Positions 47,447-57,106 of a stretch of 64,000 bases of DNA are shown here, piece by piece (within the stretch, counting starts at the first letter, position 1; each line of letters starts with the position of its first letter). Origin of the DNA: Cyrtodaria siliqua (taxonomy: Eukaryota; Mollusca; Bivalvia; Adapedonta; Hiatellidae). The stretch covers positions 228,803 to 292,802 of the forward strand of contig JAWPHD010001820.1 in the NCBI GenBank assembly GCA_037043455.1, read 5' to 3'. A program made the translations under genes and the position numbers. The notes below the pieces were generated by a model, which saw only the letters and a list, made by a program, of their open reading frames with translations, made no database searches and was not told the origin of the DNA.

Positions 47447-47655
47447 TTTCATAATATCCGCAGGTATAATACCGTCAAATAATTGCTTTTTTTGTTACAG
47501 CTGTTGCTAAAAGTAATACTAACAGCAAAGTAGCAATGTTAATAGCAATACTGACATGAAAATATAATGGAAATATCGGGGAATATAGTAATGCTTATAG
47601 CATTGCTCATAGCAAAGTAGCAATGTTAATAGCAATGCTTGCAGCAAATTAATAA
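47447..47655 (-). pseudogene. Decayed inverted copy of the 48661-48897 gene, 3' part
   Basis: On the minus strand the end of this segment reads 'GIIPADIMK' and stop, identical to the C-terminus of the 78-residue protein encoded on the plus strand at 48661-48897. It is preceded by a hydrophobic stretch in a shifted frame. The DNA upstream (47520-47655) is scrambled by short direct repeats of 'agcaatgttaatagcaat'. This looks like a duplicated, inverted and eroding gene copy. Confidence 0.5.
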
Positions 47656-47792
47656 TGTTAATAAAAAAAATAGCAATGTTAATAACAATGCTATTAACAA
47701 TACTAACAATTACTAGTTGCATAAATATCGCAGCTGGTTGTTTTGTATTTTATATTTATTTCAAGATAAAAAATAAGATTACTAATATAAAA

Positions 47793-48280
47793 ATGAATGC
47801 GGAAGAACTATTACAAAATATATCGGAACAGACGGAACCCACATATGAATCAAAGCAACAAGAAACAAAAAAAGAAAGATTATCAGCCATAGTGGCTGGC
47901 GGTGGTAGTCGTCAATATTTGGGTAAAGACATACAAGTCACAAATATAGATAGCATGCCCCCGGATGAAATTAACAAACTTTACTGCAGATATGAAGCAC
48001 GGCTTGGGGCAAGTATGACCAAGACTTTAGGCAATTCTTTTATTAACTTGTATGTGATGGGAGTATCAAAATATTTTAATGTAATCAATCCACCAAAACT
48101 GACAGAAGATTTGTAGAAGACCCATTTATTAATCATGCTTTAACAAGTGCTTGTTGTGAGTTGTATTATAGGTATGGAATGTGCTTAGCGCCATTTACAG
48201 CAATACTGACAACTGTTAGACATATTGATTTTAATAAAAATAAAAATACAGATAATATAAATGGAGAACCAAAAGAGTGA
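47793..48280 (+). pseudogene. Conserved Polinton protein of unknown function, frameshifted near 48113
   Basis: The ATG at 47793 (MNAEELLQNISEQTEPTYES) follows 'aatataaaa'. The N-terminal part has 'RLSAIVAGGGSRQYLGKDIQ', 'SMPPDEINKLYCRYEARLGA' and 'SMTKTLGNSFINLYVMG'. The frame stops at 48114-48116, but one base over the family's C-terminal pattern continues ('EDPFINHALTSACCELYYRY', 'APFTAILTTVRHID') to a TGA at 48280. Such proteins are among the most conserved small genes of invertebrate Polintons; the role is unknown, possibly virion-associated. The 3' end overlaps the next gene by 20 bp. Confidence 0.65.
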
Positions 48281-48626
48281 AGTTATACCTGTTGATATAC
48301 CTGTTGAACAACAAAAAGTAAAAAATCCACAAAGAATAGAAGCTGGGGAAAAAGGAGCAGCGCTAAGAAAGGCAAAGCGTTTGGTAGAGCAAGATGCAAA
48401 GCAAGATGCAAAGCATGTTAATCAAGATGAAATAACAAAAATAACAATAGGTGAAGAAGAACCAGAAAAAATCAAAATAAACGTATACAAAAATTATATT
48501 CCACCGTTTGTGGTTTTATTAGGCATTGCTGGGTTGGGTTTGTATATCTATAACAAAACATCGGTTGCTACGCATGTTGCTACACAACCTGTTGCCACTC
48601 TACCAAAAGACCCGTTTGATTTTTAA
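48261..48626 (+). CDS. Polinton single-pass membrane protein, 121 aa
   Basis: It starts MENQKSEVIPVDIPVEQQKV, followed by a basic/charged stretch with 'EAGEKGAALRKAKRL' and a short tandem 'KQDAKQDAKH'. There is one strong membrane helix near residues 80-97 ('PPFVVLLGIAGLGLYIY') and a short polar tail ending PKDPFDF. The charged domain in front of the helix is rich in Lys, consistent with contact to DNA or an acidic partner; this is inference. The frame is intact and overlaps the preceding gene's end by 20 bp, so the genes are tightly packed. Confidence 0.65.
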   Translation: MENQKSEVIPVDIPVEQQKVKNPQRIEAGEKGAALRKAKRLVEQDAKQDAKHVNQDEITKITIGEEEPEKIKINVYKNYIPPFVVLLGIAGLGLYIYNKTSVATHVATQPVATLPKDPFDF

Positions 48627-48660
48627 TAATTTATTTTAAAAAAATAATCATATAAAAAAA
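48627..48660 (+). promoter_or_regulatory. AT-only start-proximal box
   Basis: 'ttattttaaaaaaataatca' + 'tataaaaaaa' directly precedes the ATG at 48661. Confidence 0.5.
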
Positions 48661-48897
48661 ATGGCAACAAGTATTGACGGAAAACAAATGGTAAATATGG
48701 TGTATCACGCTGGAGTGGAAACACTTCTAACTGTTGGATATTCTGAGATTGGCAGAAAACTACTAAAAAGACCAGCACCTAAAGTGGATTTTAATATAAC
48801 AGATGTTGGGATGCTGTCTGTGGATATAATGTTAGCAATGGCTACAAAGGATATGTTGATTAAGCAAGGTATTATTCCTGCGGATATTATGAAATAA
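48661..48897 (+). CDS. Small conserved Polinton protein, 78 aa
   Basis: MATSIDGKQMVNMVYHAGVE leads into 'VGYSEIGRKLLKRPAPKVDF', a moderately hydrophobic segment 'VDIMLAMATKDMLIKQ' and the terminal 'GIIPADIMK'. The frame is intact, with an AT-only box before the ATG. An eroding inverted copy of its 3' end lies at 47447-47655. Function unknown. It is the middle gene of a plus-strand block 48261-49336 with gaps of 34 and 22 bp. Confidence 0.65.
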   Translation: MATSIDGKQMVNMVYHAGVETLLTVGYSEIGRKLLKRPAPKVDFNITDVGMLSVDIMLAMATKDMLIKQGIIPADIMK

Positions 48898-48919
48898 TTT
48901 TAAAAAATATATATAAAAA
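48898..48919 (+). promoter_or_regulatory. AT-only start-proximal box
   Basis: The 22 bp 'ttttaaaaaatatatataaa' + 'aa' is the whole gap between the stop at 48897 and the ATG at 48920. Confidence 0.55.
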
Positions 48920-49336
48920 ATGGCAAGCGCAGTAGCAATGATGATAGGTGGCGCATTAACAAACGCATTGGCGTTTAGCGGTTCAAATTATTTCTTTTCA
49001 AAAATGGAAAGTCGTTCAGATGAGGAAAGACAAAGGCATGACAAAGCAGTGGAACAATTGGAAGCAGCACAAGCGGCGTGGAATAAAAAAAGAACAGAGA
49101 GATTAGATTTTATTAATAAACAACTGCAAAAGGAGCATCATGCAGAGCAGACATTTGATAATGTGGACCAGGCTATGAAGCAGTATTATTATATAACTGG
49201 TAAACAGTTGGCGGAACCGGAGCCTAAGTTGAGTGATTTTTATACACCATCTCCGGATCAACAGAATAGAGAAATTACGTTTATTGTGGTGGGCATGGCT
49301 GCAACTGGATTTGTGGCGTATAAATTGATTTCATAA
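48920..49336 (+). CDS. Conserved Polinton protein, 138 aa, two hydrophobic ends
   Basis: N-terminal hydrophobic 'MASAVAMMIGGALTNALAFS' + 'GSNYFFSKM', then a charged helical middle 'HDKAVEQLEAAQAAWNKKRT' + 'ERLDFINKQL', then 'GKQLAEPEPKLSDFYTPSPD', and a C-terminal helix 'ITFIVVGMAATGFVAYKL'. Close relatives are widespread in cnidarian and mollusc Polintons. The amphipathic N-terminus with coiled middle makes a membrane-active or capsid-cementing role conceivable, but this is not established. The frame is intact, and the 3' end overlaps the convergent gene at 49258-49650. Confidence 0.75.
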   Translation: MASAVAMMIGGALTNALAFSGSNYFFSKMESRSDEERQRHDKAVEQLEAAQAAWNKKRTERLDFINKQLQKEHHAEQTFDNVDQAMKQYYYITGKQLAEPEPKLSDFYTPSPDQQNREITFIVVGMAATGFVAYKLIS

Positions 49337-49650
49337 AAAAACAAACTTTGGAATGACAAAGTCATATGCATGATATTTTTGTTGTTGTTCATACATGTTT
49401 TCAATCCAAGTGGTCGAATATAATATGGTGGTTTAGCACTCTTTTCTATTTTATTTTTGAGATGATCAGGCGCCCATACTTCACCGTTGTCTAATAATGT
49501 CAATACCATGGATGGACCATATTGAGTATCCAGTATTTTCGTATCTGTAATAGTGTATATTTTATTTATTTCCAAGTCTGTCCATTTCTTTGTGCTATTT
49601 TGATTTTGCTCTTCAAGCAGTTCATCAAATCGTGCAGTTGTGATTTCCAT
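49258..49650 (-). CDS. Polinton OB-fold-like protein of unknown function
   Basis: MEITTARFDELLEEQNQNST is followed by a compact beta-rich domain: 'KWTDLEINKIYTITDTKILD', 'TQYGPSMVLTLLDNGEVWAP' and 'HLKNKI..SAKPPYYIRPLG'. The pattern (short strand, TQYGPSM.L, W.P, L..KI) is shared by small Polinton proteins that resemble single-strand-binding OB folds; binding of DNA is an inference. The last ~25 codons overlap the antisense 3' end of the 48920 gene and look less protein-like, so the native stop may have been lost. The ATG at 49650 lies 40 bp from the integrase ATG on the other strand, a divergent pair. Confidence 0.6.
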   Translation of the reverse strand: MEITTARFDELLEEQNQNSTKKWTDLEINKIYTITDTKILDTQYGPSMVLTLLDNGEVWAPDHLKNKIEKSAKPPYYIRPLGLKTCMNNNKNIMHMTLSFQSLFFYEINLYATNPVAAMPTTINVISLFC

Positions 49651-49690
49651 TGTTTTTATATAGTTATAAATTTTAATCTTTAGTAAAAAA
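49651..49690. promoter_or_regulatory. 40 bp divergent AT-rich promoter region
   Basis: 'tgtttttatatagttataaa' + 'ttttaatctttagtaaaaaa' separates the start codons of the OB-like gene (minus) and the integrase (plus). Confidence 0.5.
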
Positions 49691-50573
49691 ATGGAAAAGA
49701 TTTATTACAGCCCAAAAGGATTTTGGAGAGGTTACTCAGCAGTTAAAAAATTGTCAAAAGAGGCTGGTGTCAGTGAGAAACAGGTATTAGAATTTTTAAA
49801 GAAACAAGCTGTGTGGCAGATTTATTTACCCGCACCAAAGAAAATAGTTAGACCCAGGTTTGATGTTTCCACTAAAAATGGAGTGCATCAAGCTGATTTG
49901 TTATTGTTATTTTTACGCAAGACATATAAATATGCGTTGACTGTTGTTGATATTGCGAGTAGATACAAAGAAGCAGAGCCGCTGACTTCCAAGGATAGCA
50001 AAGAAGTTGCTAAAGCATTTGAAAATATATACAGTCGGCATTTGAAATATCCAAAGTTATTACAAGTTGACCCAGGCAGAGAATTTTTGGGTGCAGTATC
50101 GCAGTTGATGGCGAAACATAATGTAAATATCAGACGAGGCAGAACAGAGATACACAGAGACCAACTATAGTGGAAAGATTTAACAGAACATTAGCTGAAA
50201 GATTGTTTGGCTATCAGTATGCTAAGGAAATAGATTCCCAAAAACGCAACAGAGAGTGGGTAAAGAGATTACCAGAAGTTGTTAAAGCAATAAATGTAGA
50301 GACAAAAAAGCCCCTCCTGTTGAAACAAAAACATTAAAAGAAGATCCTATCTGTATAAATGCCAGTGTGAGATATTTATATCAACCCGGGGAACAAGAAG
50401 GTGGAAGACGCAGAGCAACTGATCCAATGTGGAGTGTAGATATTCACAAGAATTAAAATTATATGGTGACGCAAGGTATAAGAGTATATTATTTGAAATC
50501 ACCAGCGCCTCAAAGAGGATTTGTCAAAGAAGAACTACTTATTGTTCCTGCTAATACCCAAACGCGTTTATAA
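49691..50573 (+). pseudogene. Retroviral-type integrase (rve), broken
   Basis: MEKIYYSPKGFWRGYSAVKK opens a helix-turn-helix-like N-terminus. The catalytic core has 'GVHQADLLLL' (first Asp), 'TYKYALTVVDIASRYKEAEP', 'LLQVDPGREFLG' (second Asp) and, about 35 residues on, the Glu of the 'VERFNRTLAERLFGYQY' block, giving a D,D35E pattern. The C-terminal part has 'VRYLYQPGEQEGGRRRATDP' and 'KSPAPQRGFVKEELLIVPAN', an SH3/chromo-like tail typical of Polinton integrases. Frame changes occur near 50163 (just before the Glu) and near 50310, and an in-frame TAA lies near 50456. The loop after the first Asp looks short. The enzyme inserts the element with a 6 bp stagger. Convergent with the polymerase gene: the stops overlap by 6 bp. 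Confidence 0.9.
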
Positions 50574-53500
50574 GTTTTTATAAAATCCATGTGCATCAGT
50601 TTTAATACCGTCTGGTGCTATGTATCGTTTAGAGTAAAATGGTGACAGTGTTACTTTGTTTACTGTTATACCATATATCTGATGCTTTATTGAGCGTATC
50701 ATATTCATTTCATGGGTGTATTTTTTCTTGCCAAACAATGCATCCTTGTAGTTCTCAAAGTTGATATGTTTTTGGATTACATATTTTTTTACTCTCTTTG
50801 CTTTCTTAATAATCTGCTCATCCGCTCTCAAAATAGAATATAGTTTGGGCCTTAATCCAACATACTCAGCTATAGCAACACCAGCACATTCATCTTTCAT
50901 CTTGCCTATAACTTTTTTATTTGTATCATCGTGCAGTGGATGATTTTTCGGATAATCACTCAAGTCATACTCATCTTTCATTTCAGCCATGTCTTTGTAC
51001 ACATCTTCTGTTTTGATATCTACCAGCAAGCTGTCAGTGTCTGTGTATAATAAAGTACAGTCATCTCCGTACCTTTTCTTTAGATTATTATAGTACCAAT
51101 CATACATCAAGTGCTTTGATAAATCTAATACTGACATCCCAACATAGATTGGTTTGTTTAATGTTAATTTTGTTTTGTTTACATGTATTGCTGACAATTC
51201 ATCTGCAAACTTTATACGCCTGTTAAAGTTGGGTTTGGTTAGTATTTTTCTTATCTTTTTATTTTCAGAGCCGTCAGCTCTGACTAGTTTTATATCAGTC
51301 CGCTTGCGTAGATTTTCCATTGTTTTGCCAAACAAAGAGATGTTCATAAGTTTATAAAAATCTTTTTCAAATTGTGATTTAGCTTTTTTCCTAAGTTCTG
51401 TGTTTAAACGAATATATGATTCTATCCATGGTTTTTCATTGAATTCTACTACTCTGTGTATTTTCTTTAGTTTCATGCCCAAAGATAAATACAGTTCCAG
51501 GTTTTTGTGATGTAACACATATTTTTCTTTGTCCATAATATTGGGGACTAGTTGTTCTGTAGTTATCATGCTATTATTTTCTAACAGATCTGTCTGGTAT
51601 TCAGACAACCATTCTTTTTTTACTGCTATTCTTTCCGGTGCAAGTGGATAGTCATTGTGAGCTTCACAGAGTTCTTTGGGATATTCTAGATCTACTTCTA
51701 GGATATATCCTTTTCCTTCCTTTGGCTCTTGCAAGGTTTCTAATTCAACCCACTTAAAGCCAGAATATGGAAGTGGCTGACTCATTGCCCACCCATAAAG
51801 ATTATTTTCATCCAGATCCATGAAGTAGTTGTTTTCCTCGTTAGGGTTATAATCAGCTACATGTGGATTGTTTGCTTTGGCATATCGTTTTGATACCATA
51901 CTAATTCCACCACGCATACCTTTTTCTATGAATAAGTGCATGTCAATGTCTGTCAAAAGTTCTAAATCTATTTTTGAATGTTTAAGTAAAGCATCCCAAG
52001 ATAATCCAGGTGCTGTATAGTAATGTAAAGCATCAAGCTTGTATGCACTCATACATGTTTTTCTAAAAGTTTGAAACACATCTGCTAACAGAGTTACATC
52101 AGTTTTTAGATAGAGATCATGATAGTCTCCAAGATTTTTACAGTTAAACTCTTTCCATATTTTTTGAGCATGTTTGTAATCTTCGAGACTTATACTTTCA
52201 TCTGTAAGACTACTGTAAAACTTTTTTATAGGTCGTAATTGCGTTTCCTTAAATCTTTCCACACTGTCCATATATTCATACGGGTAAACGCCTTTCCGCA
52301 AAAGTAAATTTGTTTGTTCCCCAAACTGATTTTTGGTAATTTTGAAATCAGATTTGTCTGTTGCATCAACCAATTTTTCCAGAGACGAAGCCATAAACTG
52401 AAAGCTATCCAAGAACCTAAGTTGTCCTATGCTAAATGATATGTATTTTTCAGCATTGTTTGGGATGCATGTAATATTACCTGACATTTTATGTATTTTT
52501 TGCATGATGAGATGACTATCATATCCTTTGAGGTTATGAAATACAACAGGTATGGGTGTTTTACCTGGTTTTATTTTTAGTTTCAGGTTACAGTTTTTGT
52601 GTGCTGCACCTCTAAATTCACCTGTAAAATGACAGTGGTCTCTTATTTTACCGTTTTTACCGCATTTCCTACCTATTTCATTCTCGCATATCCAACATTG
52701 TGTTGCTTTTTCATGATCTTCCTCATTTTGTTGTGTCATGATTAATGGTTTTGGGTGAGCAAATATTTTATTAATGTTGCTCTTCTCACGTTCCAAGTGA
52801 TTAAAATACTTTTCAACAACATCTTCACCTCTGTAAATAACAGATTCTTCAGTTTTGCCATCATATCTGACAACCTGGTATCCAAAACCACAAGCTTCGT
52901 GTACATTTTGAATTTCAGATTTCTTTCCAAATTTGATTGATTTGCGGTTTGATTATACTCTCAAAATCAGCATATATTGCATAAGGCACAGGCATCTGAT
53001 TTTGATGATTTTTAAATGTTATGTGATTTTTACCTTCTTGCGGTATTTCTATTCTGCAAGAATTTTTGTTAATACCATCACAGTTTTCTTTGTGTTTGGT
53101 AAGTAGTCCTTTCCCAGAAAAGCCGTGAAGGCAACGATCGCAGAAGTAAGTTTGACCTTTATGTTTGTTTTGGTCATAGAGTTGTCTATTCAGATTTTTA
53201 ATCCAGCAATAGTGATATTTTGTTATTTTTGTTGGTTTGTCGGTATAATCATCAGGGTCATAGTTGTCATCTATGATTCCTTCTTCATTATTTGGATCAT
53301 CTTCATTCTCTGATTCTTTTTCAACCTGAATGTCTTCAGATATTAAGAGCAGATTAATTCGCTCGATATCTTTTGGTTGTTCTGATATTTTATATGGAAA
53401 AACAGTTACCTTTTTATGTTTTCCTTTTATGATATATCCATAAACGTTGATAGCAAATGGGAATTTGAGAAATTGGAGTGGGAAAGTCAATACCATCCAT

Positions 53501-54395
53501 ATTCAACTTACCCATGTGTTTCTTACAACTAGATATCCTATTTGGATTATTTTTATCAGGCCAATAAGCAGACACCAATGCCACTTCCAAGCACTTATTA
53601 TCTTCATTCTTTACATTGATTATTGCTTTCTTGTCAGCTAATGCTTTAGATAGAGGAATATATGAAGAACCTTTTAATGGTTCATACTTTGCAATATTCA
53701 AATAAAACTTAACACAGTGAGCAATCTCCAATCCTGATGCTGTGTTTGTAAATCTTTCAAGGCTCTCTTGTATATATGCAGATGATTCATCGTAAAACTC
53801 ATTTATTTGTTCAGAGTTTAAGATTGCATTTTGTTCGCTGAATAATACTGCTGTAGTGTATTTTTTGGTAGCACCATCATCTTTGAATAGATTTACAGTG
53901 AGACCTAATTGAAACTTTAATCCATTCATCTCTGTCAGCTCTTTGCTTATTTGTTTTGTGATAATGGATTTCTTATCAAGAAATAGTTTTTGAGGGTCTT
54001 TGTATTTCTCTGCAGATATCTCGTATGCTTTGAAATGACCACACATTGGTTTGTCAACCAGTTTTAATTTTCTATCTTGAAAAACTTGTTTTAGTTCATT
54101 TATAACATTTTCTCGTAATTTAGCATATTTCTGCTTTTGTTCATTTATAACATTTTCTTGTACTTTATCATATTTCTGCTTTTCTCGTTTACGTTGTTTT
54201 TTTAGCACGTCGTCTCTTGAGTAAATGTTCTAATGTTTGAAAATTAACCTCTTTTGGAGTTTCACGGGGTTTTGATTCGGCTGGTTGGATAGCCACCGCC
54301 TTAATACCATGTTCTAGTGCCTCTTTGCTTATTATTCCTGTATCAAACAGACGTATTAAATTTCTTATAGTCTCTTCGTTGTTTACGTTATTCAT
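50568..54395 (-). pseudogene. Protein-primed family B DNA polymerase (pPolB): catalytic half intact, N-terminus broken
   Basis: About 1,270 codons. The last 742 codons (50568-52796, and likely from 52915) are open. They contain a treble-clef Cys/His cluster ('CWICENEIGRKCG...DHCHF...AAHKNC'), ExoII 'FHNLKGYDSH', ExoIII-type 'DLYLKTDVTLLADV', palm motif A 'DLDENNLYG', motif B 'KLMNISLFGKTMEN' and motif C 'YTDTDSL'. Upstream, a 193-codon piece holds a C2H2-like finger 'CDRCLHGFSGKGLLTKHKEN' and ExoI 'YAIYADFESI'. Before it lies a ~260-codon piece with a Lys-rich head and 'GIDFPTPISQIP'. The start is MNNVNNEETIRNLI at 54395. Frame changes occur near 54200, 53460 and 52915. The enzyme replicates linear DNA from a terminal protein. 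Confidence 0.93.
54115..54200 (-). repeat. In-frame ~45 bp duplication in the pPolB N-terminus
   Basis: Two tandem copies encode 'KQKYDKVQENVINE' and 'KQKYAKLRENVINE'. The length is a multiple of three, so it adds a Lys-rich helix repeat. Confidence 0.75.
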
Positions 54396-54455
54396 TTTTT
54401 CTTTGTTATGTATTGGACATAAATCTTCTTAAATATAAAATAATTATATATAAAA

Positions 54456-54726
54456 ATGGAAAGTAATGTAAAAGTTTGCCAATTTCTAAAAGTTGGATTA
54501 CGTGAGTCATGTAAAATCAAGCCAACTATTTAATTATTGTTGTTTGCATAAATATAAATTAAAAACAAGTCGTGTTTCACCTTGTCTAAATTGTCATAAA
54601 GGAACTTATGCAAAATATCGGTTATGTGTTAATTGCGGAGCTAATTCGCTTAGAGTGAGTATTGAATACTGGAAATTAAAGTCGTACAACGCTGAGTGTC
54701 GCCGATTTAGACGTATTGAGGTTTAA
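54456..54726 (+). pseudogene. Small Cys-rich (zinc-ribbon-like) Polinton protein, frameshifted near its start
   Basis: The ATG at 54456 follows 'aataattatatataaaa'. The first frame (MESNVKVCQFLKVGLRESCK) stops after ~25 codons. The overlapping frame from 54493 continues 'NYCCLHKYKLKTSRVSPCLN' and has a CLNC...CVNC pair of Cys knuckles, followed by a basic C-terminus 'YNAECRRFRRIEV'. One indel near 54495-54520 would join them. The fold resembles a zinc ribbon as in transcription factors, so a regulator is possible. It faces away from pPolB and is the gene closest to the right terminal repeat. Confidence 0.45.
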
Positions 54727-54749
54727 ATCATATTTTGTTAATTTCGTGT

Positions 54750-55041
54750 TTATTCAATGATTTGAGTAAAATTTTAATAACAAATCAACAAATTTGTTTT
54801 GTATTAAAGAAACATTTTATAATTATAAACACAAAATCAGACTATTTTTGTAATTTGGGTGATAACTATTAAAAAATCTAGGTACTAAAACTTGTTCAAA
54901 TTATATAATTTGAACTTACAATCTTCACTACCCTATTTATGGTGATTTATTATATATGTATTTTGGGGTGCTCTGCTGTAATTTGAGGCGAAACAGAGTG
55001 AGACGAAAAATTACAGCAGAACCCCCAAAATACATATATAT
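54750..55041 (-). repeat. Polinton right terminal inverted repeat
   Basis: Inverted copy of 42236-42525. It includes its own hairpin-forming outer part (54956-55035) and a ~30 bp extra segment containing the local palindrome 'ttcaaattatataatttgaa'. Confidence 0.88.
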
Positions 55042-55047
55042 TGTTGA
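55042..55047 (+). repeat. Candidate 6 bp target duplication, right
   Basis: TGTTGA matches 42230-42235. Because the outermost ~10 bp of the two TIRs do not align perfectly, the exact boundary carries a few bases of uncertainty. Confidence 0.65.
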
Positions 55048-57106
55048 ATATACTAGTAGTTTGAAAATGTGCATACGTTACTTGGTTTTATTTATATTTT
55101 TTCAAATAACGTATCATAGCGGAGACATTTCCCTGTCGGGATTGCAAAAACAGTAAAATTGATATAATATCGTGCAGTTACTTATCGCACTGCTGTCAAG
55201 ACACACCCACTCTCCGAATGGTTATGATAATTTCGTTTTGTTCATAGTACGGGACAAAGCAAAACATACAAACATATACATGATATAAAACATAGGTCGC
55301 AATGATTTCGCTTGATATACAATTTAGAGGCGTTCTCGGGGCTCGTTCTCGTGATATAAAAGTCATCCGACGACCTACATTACATATAATCATCCCTTAT
55401 ATCTATATGCAGTAATAAGTAAAATACGGAGGAAAACCTTACCCAAAATGTTACCCGTATTGTGTTGGTAGCTATATAGAAACTTCACTGGCACCTACAA
55501 ATGACCAAAATGCATAAGTACATCATATAAACTCGTGAGCGAATCTAACAAGTATAAAAATACAAGTTCACGAGCTCTCTTTTCACGCCGCCAGTGTTCG
55601 AGATCATTTTCGAAATTGCATAATTATTTTCACTGTAGCATATTTAACTTTATATTGTGGTAGTTATGACTTTTTTGTTTATAAAGCAAAGTTGTGGGAC
55701 TAGAACTGATGCAAGTGAGTACATTTTATGACGAATATCATGACAACCTCTTCATTCCAGTGTACGAGACCGACTCGAAACACTACATTTCGGAAATGGG
55801 GGCGGATTAAACAAAACATCTATAGGACATTCATCTACAATCAAAGTTATGGAATAAAGTGCAGAAAATTTCGCATACTTTACGCTGTATTACATTAGAA
55901 TGTGTGAAGTAATAAAGAAACTAAAATGAAAATCTTACTTCGAAGCGGCTTGTTTTTCCGTATGTTCCGCCATTTTGAAACCACGTAATCCCCCACCTTG
56001 TATAGGAATTACTGTGGTATTCATGCCTGGTGTAGTCGAAAGAAGTTCCGAAATATATAATCCCTAACTTTTTTTGTGATAAAAGGCATTTTTGAGTATT
56101 TAAGACCTGTTTTTTTCCGGCTGAACTGACTTTATCGACTTGTATTCTACTTTCACTTTCAAAACGTTCAAGTTGATAAATAAAATCATCATACAACCAT
56201 GCAAATGGTTCTTAGCTCTCAAAAAGATAGTTTGTTGACAAAATTTTCGACTTTTTGGAGGAGGCTTTTCAGAACTTCTCAAGTAGTTTTTCGGATAGCT
56301 TGTGTCTTTGGTCAAACTATTTTACAGAGCTTTTCTTGACAGCAACCTGACACCTATGAGAGATTCATATCATTTGTAAACAGTGTATGCGAGATATATT
56401 AAGACGGTATACAACGTTACGAAAATACCTACGGTAGCAATATTTAGTAAGTATTTCACATAAATCAACATACCTTGATCTTGTAGATTGTCGTCCTCCA
56501 TTTTCCAAAATTCACGTTTAATATTCTACAGTTACAACAGAAATGCACATACGTCGCTGACTCATATATGTCGCATTGCACGAAATTCATGTGATCTGTT
56601 ACTGGTACACAATCACATGGGCATGTAGACGATTAAGAATAATACCTAAACCAAAAATAAAATAAATATGCAATACTTGCCGTCTAAAATTAAAAAAAAG
56701 CATTGGCCTACGTGGTCCCGCTTTTATTCCATTAAGCGATGGGAAAGATTATATTAATAGGATTTTATAACGGATATTTTGACAATAGAACATGTTTAAA
56801 AACACTGTTTACTGAAGAAAAAAAAATCGATAACCTGTTTAAAATTACCTATTAAACGTTTTAATTTTATAATATGCAAACTTTTTAAGTCGAAATTAAG
56901 ATTTTATTTCATACCGCAGCCAATCCCGTTTTCTCTTCTTGGCGAATGGGTTGGCTGGTGTATGAAAGTTAATGCTCGGACCACGTAATTGTATTATCAT
57001 TTTTTTTTCTAAAAAAAACAAGGTCTTGGTATGAACTACTAAGCTCATTTTTCCTATAAATGGATTTAAAAATTTACCTTTTTTAACTTGATCATTTCTT
57101 TTAGAT
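55048..57106. other. Non-coding, nothing recognised
   Basis: Unique-looking AT-rich sequence between the Polinton and the Harbinger relic. Short open frames (for example 55921-56196) carry no recognisable domain. Confidence 0.4.

Larger units (their letters stand above)
42236..55041. mobile_element. Polinton/Maverick element, 12.8 kb, internally deleted and decaying
   Basis: The element is bounded by terminal inverted repeats of about 290 bp and a candidate 6 bp target duplication. Content: pPolB (minus), integrase (plus), double-jelly-roll major capsid and packaging ATPase (plus), fibre-like and penton-like capsid genes (minus and plus) and at least six small genes. Polintons are self-synthesising virus-like transposons of the Preplasmiviricota lineage, commonly 15-20 kb. 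The shortness here is explained at least partly by a deletion near 44.63 kb. I found no adenain-type cysteine protease. Base composition is more A/T-homopolymer-rich between genes than the surroundings. Confidence 0.93.

Noticed and set aside
52742..52930. 62-codon minus frame beside pPolB
   Set aside because: Alternate-frame shadow of the polymerase coding sequence.
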